Positions 40,601 through 52,600 of a stretch of 64,000 nucleotides of DNA are shown here, one piece after another. The DNA lies in NCBI RefSeq assembly GCF_047495875.1, contig NC_092467.1, forward strand, positions 19,363,066-19,427,065, in the 5' to 3' direction. Every line of letters begins with the position of its first letter. Positions within the stretch are counted from its first letter, which is position 1. Origin of the DNA: Pithys albifrons albifrons (lineage: Eukaryota; Chordata; Aves; Passeriformes; Thamnophilidae). The translations under genes and the position numbers were made by a program. The notes under the pieces were generated by a model. That model saw only the letters and a list, made by a program, of their open reading frames with translations, searched no databases and was not told where the DNA came from.

Positions 40601-43600
40601 TGTCTTCACAACAACGTGTTAAAGGTATTTTTCATCGCATTAGCTATCTCAAGTTTAAAAAGTACCCTTTTATCATCATGATGTACTCTGAGAGTTTAAT
40701 GAGACAGGGCTAATATAGATTTTTCTGTTCACATTAACTTTATATAAAATATAAATTACTGAAAGATTAAGAACAGTCTCTTACCATCTGACGTTAGAAA
40801 TGGGCTACTCACTCAAATTAACATTAGTAAGAAACCATACTCTCTTTTTCATTGAGAAAGCTCCACCACAGAAATGATCTTGATATGCAGAACAATTACA
40901 TTGGATGACAGAGCTTAGGTCATACTTCCTAAAAATAATGTTAATAAAATTACTTACAGAATGGATAAGAACTACTCATAATTTAGCACTGTATTCTGAA
41001 TGGAACTCTGCTCATAATTATTTTTGCAACTAAGAATAATATAATATATATTACTGCTAGAATAAAATTAAAATTGATAAACTGTGACTTCCTAAGAAGA
41101 AATCATTTGTGCATGATAAAGTGTTAGTTTATCTATCCTTTGGGCAAAAAGGAGCAGTATATTGCCATTTTTGGAGGGTGCTGAGATCCAAATGTTCTAA
41201 ATGTATGAAAACAAAGTTTAGAATGAGTAATTTGCAGTTGGGAATTACAGACATGTTATTATAGCACTTATAAACAAAAGTGGATTTGGAAATATTTGCT
41301 ATCTTATTATTTCAGCCGCATTAATATGTATCAAATAGCACACTATTTTTTTGTGCTTGAAAGTATTTATCCCTCATTTAAGAAAAAATATCCTTAAGTG
41401 TTGTGGTTTTTACAAGATACAAAGATTTAGAAATGCCTACAAATTTTGAATTTCACTCTTGAAAAAAATTAAAATGCAGAAGTATGTTAAAGAAAGAGGT
41501 TCAGAAATAATTCTATCTAGTGTCTTATGTTTTAAAGAAAACCCCTAAACCCTCCAGAGGAGGTCTTTTGCAGACACTCTAGGTATTCAGATCAGCATTG
41601 GTATAAAACCCATTGATATTTTAAACAAAATTCTGGACAACAGGAGGCACTGTCAGACCCCTTACTGACTGGAACAAAGTGTCCTTACTTTGTAACACTT
41701 TCTGAAATCTTAGCGCAATGATATATTGTCATTTTCTCTTCAATTGTTGAAGTCAAGAACCAAAATTATTTTTTTTGTGGCTAATAATATTTTTCATTAT
41801 GTTGAATTTAAATTCAAAGTCTGTTATCTAAATTTCAAATTTATACTTTAAATTGTGGGCATCATAAATATTGAACATATATTTGTTTATTCTCTTTCAA
41901 ACAAACTTATATTTGAACTGTTTTTCTTGAATTTCTTTACAACTCTAATGCTGATGCATTAATCTATGAGACGTGTATATACTATTTGTGTTAGATACTA
42001 CGTTAATAATATATTTTATATCACCCTATTTATATTTTTTCTGTCAACCAAACATCTTTGTAATGTGATTTAATTACGTGCTTGAAACTTTTCCTCTGCT
42101 TTGTATTCATTTTTAGAGTGAGTCTTTGCTGCAACAGAAAACGAAAGAGCAAGAAGTTGCTTTGACAAAAGAGACTCTCCACCTTATCAATGACATGAGA
42201 ATCAGGTTCCCAGGAAAAACAGATGAAGAATCTGAATTAATTATAGAAGATGTAAGTATCCATAAATTAAATAAAAGAACAGGCTAGACACTGTTTAGGC
42301 CACTGAAATGAAGGAAAGTGAAAAGCTCACCCTATGATTCATGAACTCTCGTGGCCTTAAAACTTCCAAAACTCAGGATAATTCAAAAGATAAAGTTTGG
42401 AGCTTTGCATACTTTCTGACCTTAAAAGAGCAGCACTGAAAGCATTCCTATGTCCTTATAAAATATATGACAAACAATCAGGAAGGTTAGGAAAGTTAGT
42501 TTTTCATTGTGGAGAAAGTTCAAACTTTTAAGTAACCCAAGAAGAATGTTACAATTAATATTTCATCTGATATTGTTAAAACAGATCCTGACATGTTTAA
42601 CTTGCTTTCAAATATGCATAATAGACAACTCAGAATAGTATGCTGCAAAGGAGACTGGAATTTTGCTGGTCATAAGGAACACCAGTCACACACTTTTTGG
42701 CTCTTCTAGTCTACCAGCTTAGCCTTTCTCGTATCCAACATTGTCCTGAGCCTTGGAGTTTATCAAAGATGTGTGAAAGAATGCCCAATTAAGGGTCAAT
42801 TAAAGACCAATATTTAAAATATCTAAGCAGAGATTACATGCTATCTGAATGCCTTTTAAGTATTTAGTGCAAAGAAGGTTGGAAAAGAAAAATATTAAAA
42901 TAGAAGTTCTTTTCTCAGTTTAGAAGAAAAATGAACAGATCTAGTAATTTAAATTCACACCTGTATCCCAGTGTAGTAAACACAGTCCACGGTGGTTCAT
43001 TCATCTGATTCATTATCTGACCTGATACGTCCTTTGCTCTTTGAGCTTTCAAAATTACGTATCTAGCAATCTCTGCAGCTACACTGGAGTGGAAAGGAAT
43101 TCTCCTCTAGTGATGGTTGGTTTGGGTGATGCTGTAAGATAGCACTCATAACCATTATATTGGCATTCTCATCTTAGAAGCAGAACTAAAATGCTTCATT
43201 AAATTTTGTCTTTGATACATGTGGGAGTGTGTGTGCATTTATGTACGAGTGGGAGCATGTGCTCCATCTAGTGGTGCTTCCTCATACCACTTAGCGTGGT
43301 TCTAAATGCACACATCTCTGCAAACGTTCCTCCATATAAATTTTCAAATATTTTTCTATTTCTTTTAGGGAAAATTTCTTCTCACAAGAGTCTTTTAGAT
43401 GCTCACATTTTTAAGTATTACAAGTGCCCATGAATGAAATACCAGCTTTCAATTGTTTTCATGTGTATTTTTTTATCTTGTGTTTTACGATGACTACAGA
43501 TTATGGATAATTGGAAGTATCATAAAACAAAAGTGTCATCCTATTGGTTGGTAAAACTGGATTCAGTAAAGCAACGAAAAGTAAGTGACATCTGAAGTAG

Positions 43601-46600
43601 ATGCATAACAATATTTCTACAGGTGTTTAGAAGTAGCTGGGAATGACGTGGGATGCTAAAATACTGGCTATCAATACTAATATATATATATGAATTAATT
43701 CTATTGTAGGAAATTATGCTGCTCCATATTTGTAGAAGCATCATTATCCTGGATTATAATTATAAACCAATTTCTTAAAAAATTAATTTGGTGAAAGAAA
43801 AGCAAACATAAATGATTAGCGCTTAAATACCCAATTTTATCCAACATTCTTAGAAGTGTATTGACTCAGCAAATTTGATTCATAAGGGCTAAACCAGTCA
43901 GCAGTTTCAGACTAGGCATATTAAAACTCCATTAGAGTTAGTGATATTGCACTTGGCTATTTGAGTTTTTGACCCACAGTATTAGAATAGAGCATATTAA
44001 ATAAAAAATGGGCCTGCCAAGCAAAGAGTTTTCTCCTTTAAGCATTATTTCACAAGGCCTACACTAAAGGGAGGTTCTGCCCTTTATGTGAGTGGCAGTC
44101 ATGTTAAACCAAGGGCACATGTACACATCGGGATGATACAGATTGATCCAGGTGGTTATTCGCAAAAACTGCACAACCAGAAATGTGGACTTTTTGCTCT
44201 CTTGTGAGGACATCTTTTACAACTTAGGAGACTCATAATTCCTGAAGCACTAGTGAGCCCTTCATCTTTGCTTGCACTGGAAATGATTTGCCTTTTTTTA
44301 AAACTGCTTTTAACCTCAATCCCTTCAAGCAATCAGATAGTTATTCTTAGAAGGGTAGTTTATAAAAACGGATTAACTTTGACAATGACATTGCAGCTGA
44401 GAACTGCCAAATCAAATCTTTTGTTGATTTGAAAGAAGTATGTTTTATATTCTGATGAGGTGGGTGAAGGAGAAGTGAGCACAAGGTGGAGAATATTTAT
44501 GCAAGTAAGGAATCTGTCTCAAAGGTACCTTTCACAACTTTGTGAAATACAAACAGAATCTCAGTCCTCTTCACTATACTTACTGGGAAATTCTAACACA
44601 CAGAAAGAAAATATCTGGGCAATATATGAATTTTCACAGTGTTCATCCCTGACAGCTGTATTTGCTTAACAATTATTCAACATGGTGTAGAAAAATTAAA
44701 CTTCTACTTATATTCTTAGAGTGTAATATTCTAGCATTACAGCGCAGGTACAGGAGGCACTCAGAAGCAAGTTGAGAGTAAACCAATTAAATCAATACAT
44801 GCTCAAAAGAAATTTAAATTCTAAGACTTTCAAGAAAAAGAGACTTTTGTATGGCAGAAGTTATGACTGCTTCATGTTACATAACTTTACGTAATTTCTT
44901 TAGAAGTGTTCTGATGCTTACCAGAGTGTTTTGAATATACTTTTTCATAACATCTTGTTCTGTTACACCTAGATAATTGGTTTTGTTAAAGTAAATGTTG
45001 TAAATTAAACAGAAAGATGAAGGCAAGCTAGGGATATTAACTTAGAAAAATGAAGCGGTATGTTTCGTGAAATTCCAGCCCTTGTGCAACGCCTTGTCTC
45101 ATCTTAAATGGATGATTGAGGCTATTTTTGAAAATTAAGGACAATTAACTGGTAGCTTTCCTGCTCTGTCATATTGGCAATATCAATGTAGTTAAAACAG
45201 CAAGAATTTTTTTCTTCCCAGAGTACCTGGCATTCTGTGGCTTGCACTAAGATATTCAGATCTTAGTTTTCTTCAGCTCCAGGTGCTAAAGTAAAAGATC
45301 TAAATTGGCATCCTTTTTCTTAGCTCATGTCTGTTGGACTAGTGAGAGAGTCTATACAGGGTGGAATTGTTTGGTTTCATACGGGGAGATTAATCAATGT
45401 AACATTGCAAAGAAATGTACGGTTGATCCTTGTGTGGTTTAGGGACTTGGTTCAAATGGGTATATACAACCATGGATACCTGCCAGTTGTGTGGGAAAGC
45501 CTTAGACGGTGAGACACAAGGCAAAGTACTTGAGATGCATGAAGACAATAGGTTAATGCTGCTACGGAAGTGTCTGAAAATCTGGACTTGTTCCATAGGC
45601 ATGGGACAGGCCAAAACCTGGGTATAGCTCCTGCGTTCACTAAGAAAAGATAAGCATTCTTAAGTTATAATTTCTTACTCTTTCTATCTCATTCTTTGGG
45701 AGGAGGAGACCTTGGGTGGGGTTTTTAATGCATTAGACACCTGCATTCATAAAGACTTCCAACAGAGAGGACAGTATTGTATTTGTATTGGATTATTATG
45801 TACATGGCATTAGTACGAGACCTATGCATGCAGGCTAATTCTGGGTCTTCAAAGAGAACTTAAATAACGTGGAAAAACTATATTTCATCAAGGCTGTCAT
45901 TATTAGGTATCTCTAGATTTTCTGCCCATTAAGCATTGCTGCACAGCTTACTTGTGCTATTGCAAGTATTTTAGTTATTTATGCTTTGTTTCCTTCATTG
46001 TGTCCTATCAGGCTATTTATAAACAACAGTCTGTTATGCAGAACTAAAAAATTGCAATTCTACACCATGCTTTCATGCTTCACTGTTCTAATAAATCTCT
46101 TTCACCTTTTGAGAACCATGTTTCACCATGTGAATCAGTTTGTCATATAGATCTGAAAGTTTCTTGGGAAAGCACTATACCTTCTAATTCACAAAATCTT
46201 ATACCAAATCTTATACCTCCATCTGTTTACCACCTACTTGAGTCTGATTGGTTTTCGGAAGATGATGTTATGCCAGTGAGGCAGAGGGAGTGTTTCATTT
46301 AGAAGAAATTATGTTGACTTAACTGACTTCTTTGTTAATGGGTTGCATGCACTCTAGGCTTTTCGTAGGACAGATTTGACACAGTTCAGAGTTCCAGTGT
46401 CAGGCCTAAGCACTACTCTGGTCACAGAACTATTCCCAGACTTACTGATAGTATCTAAATAGACAGATTCCATGATACTCTGGAATCTGTTCTCTCCAGT
46501 GATTATGATGGGAACATAGGGGACTGACATAAAAGAACATCCAGATATTTAAAACCAAGCAAGATGAATCCCACTTGCCTTCCATGCCCCAATTCAATGG

Positions 46601-49600
46601 GATGTGCAAAGGTGTATCCAAGAGGACTCTGACTCAGATGTGCAGCCGCCTGTAAGTGTGTCTGTGCTATACTGAATGCTGCAAAGTGTTTTTTCCTCCC
46701 ACATCTTTATTTTTCACCTACATTTAAAGGTAGTCTGTATATAATAAATCCATGGCATTTCTATAATCATTGCTATTTAAAATATCAAGCTGGTTATTTT
46801 CTTATTTACTGATTTCACTACATTATGTCCTGCCAGGTAAACTAATATGGTTCCAGAACATTTTAGTTTTTTATAAAGTAGATGATATTTTAAAAGGAAG
46901 TGGGAAAAGAAAATAGATAACATTTGGGTTGTTAATTAAATTGCTTCTAGTCTGTATCCCTTGTGTTTCTTTTTAAACTTACTGTCATTTAAATGAACTA
47001 GTATTAAACAGCCTGAAAAAACTAGAAATTAACTTTTCTGTAATAAACTAAAATACTTTGATTTGGCTTTTCAAAATGTTATTGACAGAAAAAGCATATA
47101 GTAAAAGTTTGGTGATGAATGCACAGAAATGAAACATAGACATCTGTGGGAATTTATAGCTATGTAGTTATCTGTGTCTATGTGTGCAGTCAATCAGCCA
47201 TCAGTTGGTATTTGGTTTTCCAATATGCCTTTGCTTTGATTTACTTGCAATACTCCTTCCTAGGTTTTGGATATAGTCAAGACAAGTGTTCGTGCAGTTC
47301 TACAGCATGTCTGGAAAGCTCCAGACATTGAAAATTTACATCTGTACCGTCTTTTTAACCGTGTCTTTAATCGCTTACTTTGGAGCCATGGTCAAGGCCT
47401 GTGGAACTGTTTCTGTAACTCAGGGTAAGCATGTATTTTTTTTCTTAGTCTTCTGCATAACTTCACAATTACAATCAATGCTGGCATACTTTGTTGCTCA
47501 TTTTCATTCAAGAGAATGCTGTGATATATTGAACTTGTTTTAAAAACATCTATAGTATTAATTAAATCTAATAATCTAATAAAAAGCCAACCTTTTCAAA
47601 AATGGAATCCAACATTGATTATTGTATTTACAAATAAATAATCTGAGCAATAAAGCCAAATTTTAAAATATCTGAGCCCTAAGTCAACTCTTCTATGGGA
47701 TGGTACATGATTTTAAGGCCAGACCACTGTGTCAAACATGGACTTGCTGTCAACAGAAATAATTGTCCATCGATCATATTGCACAATCAAGTAAAATACT
47801 TTATTTTTGATCTGGTGAGGACTCCGTGATTTCTTACTAATGTATGGAGACTAAAGTTACAGAATAACAAATTAAGCTTACTTAGGAAACAGTAATCTGA
47901 ACCCTCTTGACTGCAGTATAACGGAGAATAAACTGAATCTGTGTAGCACACGGAGGAGGTTGCACAGGCACATTTATATGAAAGTTCATTAAAATTCACA
48001 TGTATGTTTCCAAATCTCAGCCTTTATTATTAGGGTAACAGTATAGCACTATGTTCATAGTCAGCCATAGTTAGAGCAGGACATATATTATTTTTCATTG
48101 AAAAAATTCCTCTTAACTGTAGGAGAGTTATCATAGACCTCAAAGTCCAGGACTTAGGGAATTTATCAAGAGAGTTTCTTCTAAAGGATTTGTGAGATTT
48201 ATGGATTGAATTACAATATAATTTTGTGTAGCACTGTGAATCTGTTGAATGAGTGTAATACTTAGAACTTCATCTTGCTACTTTCTACCAATCCTCACAT
48301 GACTTCATGAGGAAAGAATGAAGACAATAGATTAATTTCCATATAAAAATACATGTGGAAAGTTCCCAGACAGGAAACAATTGAGAAAAATATATTAAAG
48401 AAAACAGTAGCTGTTCAAGTAGTACTATGACTCAATGATCTTAGAGGTCATTTCCAGCTTAAATGATTCTATAATTTTATAATTATTCAGTTTGGGAAAT
48501 GAAACACTTTTTATGTATACAAACAATGCTTCTTAATTAATTGTATGAATAAAAATTAAGGAGAAATGCTTGCGTCATTTGAAAATTATGTTTGCAATGA
48601 AAATTCCGCAGGACTGAACCATTTCAGCTGGAACACATCTGGAGAAGCCAGGCTGACAAATCACTTAGCTGTACATACAGCTTATCTTTTAGTCACTAAT
48701 GCTCAAATTCCATCCTAATTAGAGAATCATAGAATGTTAGGGAGTTGGAACGGCCCTTAAAGATCATCTAGTCCCAGCACCCCCTGCCAGGGGCAGGGAC
48801 ACCTCCCATGGGCCACGTTGCTCAAGGTCTTATCCAGTCTGGCTTTGAACGCTGCCAGGGTTGGGACATCCACAATGTCCGTGGGCAACTTGTTCCAGTG
48901 TCTCACTACCCTCACAGTGAAATGCAGCCTAATTTTAAAAATCTAACTAGGCAGAAGTAAGCTTGCTTGTTCTTTGATGTTGCTTTAAGGACCAACTTTC
49001 TACACCAACGTTGTTATTGCTGATCTCCGTGGACAAGGCAGAGTCATTTTGGATGCAATGTTGGAGCCAGATGCAGCAAATTTTCCTTTCTCTGTGAAGT
49101 GCTTCTTTCATACGCAAACAAAAACCCTCAAGTGTACAAACAATCTGTGCTACAAGATAGTAACTTCACTGAAAAGAAGGCTTCACAGGGACCATGCTGC
49201 CTTTTAAAATAGATGGAGATGGAATGATCTACAATTTGGTCAGAATTCTGCACAAACAGGAGTGTTGAGGTGTATGCAATGAACTATGATAGTCTTCTGT
49301 GCCTAAAACACACCTGATTTATATTAATGTGGTAGGGTTTGGTGGTGTTTTTTTTGAAAGAGAAATAGCTTTTTAATAAAACAAAAGGAATGTTTCTGTA
49401 GATGTACCTTTCAAGTTGCACTTAGTTGTAGAAGACCAATCCCATATGACCAGATGAAGTAATAAGTAGAATTTGAATGACTAAACTGAGAGACACTCCT
49501 CATATGTTTCTTTTTTTTTTAATAAGGAAGCAGAGCACATACTAATCTCCTGTAAATTTATTTCATATTTGTTTCTTAGAATCATGTATTAAGAGTATTA

Positions 49601-52600
49601 TGCTATGAAGATATTGAGAAATAATTTATTACTTTTATTAATTTCTTTTTATCATATTTGCATTCAGGTGGTAACCTCTTAAAAATAATAAGTGGTTTTT
49701 GTTACTCCCATTGTCAGACACACAGACAATTATGTGACGGTAAATCCTTATGTGATAAACCTAAGCAATGACTCTATAAACACTTTAGGGAACAAACCAA
49801 GTGAAAAATGGCAGTGGACATTTCACATATGAAGATTATCTTCTGAATTTATGTTTTGGACTCAGCATCTGCCAGTATAGACCTATCTGTACATGGGCAA
49901 AGTCAAGCTTTTTCTCTCTTCCCTCGGCTGTTAAATCTGTTATAATGCAGTAAAGCTCTTAGGTTGCAATTTGTGACACAAAACATGAATTTGCGTCTTT
50001 TTCCATAATAGGAGCTCTTGGGAAACAATATTCAGTAAAAGCACAGAGGTGGTGACTCCTGAGCAACTCCAGTGTTGCCAACGAATAGTACAGCTTTGTA
50101 AACACTGCCTGCTGGTAGTTTACAAATATTCATCAGATTCAAGAGGCTCCCCAACTGGGTTTAGCCACCGCTGGGATGATACAAGGTATAAATTTGAATA
50201 TTCTCCTCCTGTATTATAAAGGATAGTGTTGGAACAGGTTTCAGTCTATGTTGCTGCCACTACACTTTTCTTTAAGCCTGGTTCACTCTGTGTTTAAGGG
50301 GGAAAAAAAAAATCAAACTTCCCAACATTTTCCTTGCTCATGAGTTTCGGTCATTCCAATCTCATTAGCCCACTCATGAACTGCCACTAAAAGAAGACTG
50401 GATATACAGATCTTGTGTGAAAGTACACGTAATAAACTCTTGATTGCCTACTGCCTAATTAGCTGCAGCAAAGGCTTTCCATAAAGTGAACTGAAAATTT
50501 CCTTTCTTCCCCTTCTCAGATCCCTCAAAGTCACTGTTTCCAGATTTGCATTCCTAGAGGTATCCTAATATGTCAGATACTTCTGGCTTCACATTCGCAG
50601 TGGGATGCTATAGGGGCACAGCTCCAGCCAAGGGTCAGGTAAGTGCCATTTGATTTACTGTATTGCACAGTTTTGCAAAGTTGATTCCCGAAACCTACAG
50701 ACTAAAAGTTTTATTATTTCATCTCACAGAGCATAAATATACTTTCAAACCTTGCAAAACAGCATCATATAGTAAAAAAATTATTTGGCACTTACCCGAT
50801 TCTCCAGTGGCTGGTTTAGTTCTCCAACTGGACACAATAGAGGTTATAATATTGTCAGTACAGGGATTACTGGAAATGCTCCAACTGTGAAAGTCAATGA
50901 TTTTAATAGTCATAGGTGGAGAATTAAATGTCAGTTTCAGATTACTTAGGTTGCAAATTCTATCCATAATGGCAGTTTTAATTATTGTGTATATAAACTT
51001 ACAAATGCTTTGTTTATATAAAATATCTTACATATATTATTTCATAGAAGAGGTTTATGAGTTAAATGTTATATGAAAAGCAAATTTTTGATATATTATC
51101 TGTTAAACTTATTTTATGACTTAATTGATTACTTGATCTATCTCAGATTAGTTACTTGATACACTGAACCCGTTTGTTTTTGACATGTGGATCTTAAGAC
51201 ACTCTAACTTAATTTAAAACCAACCAGAAACTGAATTTGTTTGGTCACAGCAAAAGTAGAAGTATGTTAGCCACAAACCAAATCATGTTCAATATTAACA
51301 TCTACTCAGCTATAAGCAGGAGTATGGTAAAGTCATTTGGATTAGCTAAGACTAGAAAATCTTCAACCTTGAAGTTTTTATTGCTTTTACTGTTAATACT
51401 GCAGAAAATTTTACATCATGACTAACCACAAACTGATCAGATTACTCAAATGTACTGCAGCTAACAGGCTTGCATTTGGAAAGCAATGAGAGGAATGATC
51501 CAAGAGAACTTTGTCTCCAGTTCCTGTGTTTCTCTGGGTGCTGAATGGAAGTTTGTTCATAAATTTCACAGGCTAGAGGAATTTAAGCCTTCTATATCTG
51601 AAGTATCAGTACTGGAGTGTCATGACAACTCTGATTGATCCGAGTTACGGTTTTTATATTAGTCTCCACAAAAGTTCCATCTATACATGGACACAACAAC
51701 ATGCCAGTTAACCATCATGTTCTGAATTTGTGTATTGAAATAAATGCTTTTGCCTATGGTCCACAATTGTAAGGGAATGAAATATTTTTCTAAAAATGGG
51801 AAAACCACAACACTATTTCACTCTTCACTGAGGTGTCTGTTTTTAATGAATCTGCACAGCTAATAATAGTTTTCTTGATTCACCATTAAATTGTTTGCAA
51901 GAAAAGATCATAGTATAATTTAATAAATGTATGAGAAGTCAATTTTTTCAAGACTGTAAAATCTAATTTGAAGAACTTTGTTTTTTCTGAGCACAAACCA
52001 ATTTTTTAATTTACTTGTGTTTAGGAAACAAAGTTTGTGAAACGAAAGCTTTCAAATATTTCAAATAGGTACCTCATTAGCTGGGAAAATTTATAAAGGG
52101 AGAGAGAAAAAGATAATGAAAACCGAGAACAAATCAAATTTATTCTCAATCCTATTTTAACTGTAAATCCACTGTATGTCATGAAGAATACAAGGCTCCT
52201 GAACAAAAGCATTGATGTAAATGTTTATTAATGTCACTTTTTTCATGCAAAATTAAATTTAATGTAAATAAAACAATAAGAGAGCTCAAAAATATGCCAA
52301 AATATCTTTAAAAAATAGCTAAAATCAAAACTGTATAAAAATCAGTCTTTTAATATTTTCAGAAATTCACTTGTGTTATAAAACTAAAAAATCCCCAACG
52401 TAGTGAACTGTCAAGCTCAACATCAACCCATTCCAAGTCTGACTTTATTTTTTCACATGTTGTTTAATGATATATTGGTGATAATATTTTGTAATAACAA
52501 TTTTTCTCCAGTTTAAATATACCTCACATGTATGTTTTCTCTATATAGTCTCTCAATGACACTGTGACACTGTTTCTATCCATGTGATCAGTCAGATCAG

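Larger units (their letters stand above)
47425..50011 (+). other. TTLL7 intron 17 (about 2.6 kb)
   Basis: The intron holds two CR1 pieces in opposite orientation: a + strand 3' tail near 48429-48485 and a - strand fragment near 48723-48950. The remainder is AT-rich with no recognised content. Confidence 0.85.

Noticed and set aside
48985..49206. Possible extra TTLL7 exon in intron 17
   Set aside because: Exons 17 and 18 join in phase and match the family sequence without any insert, and the segment has no conserved TTLL7 motif.
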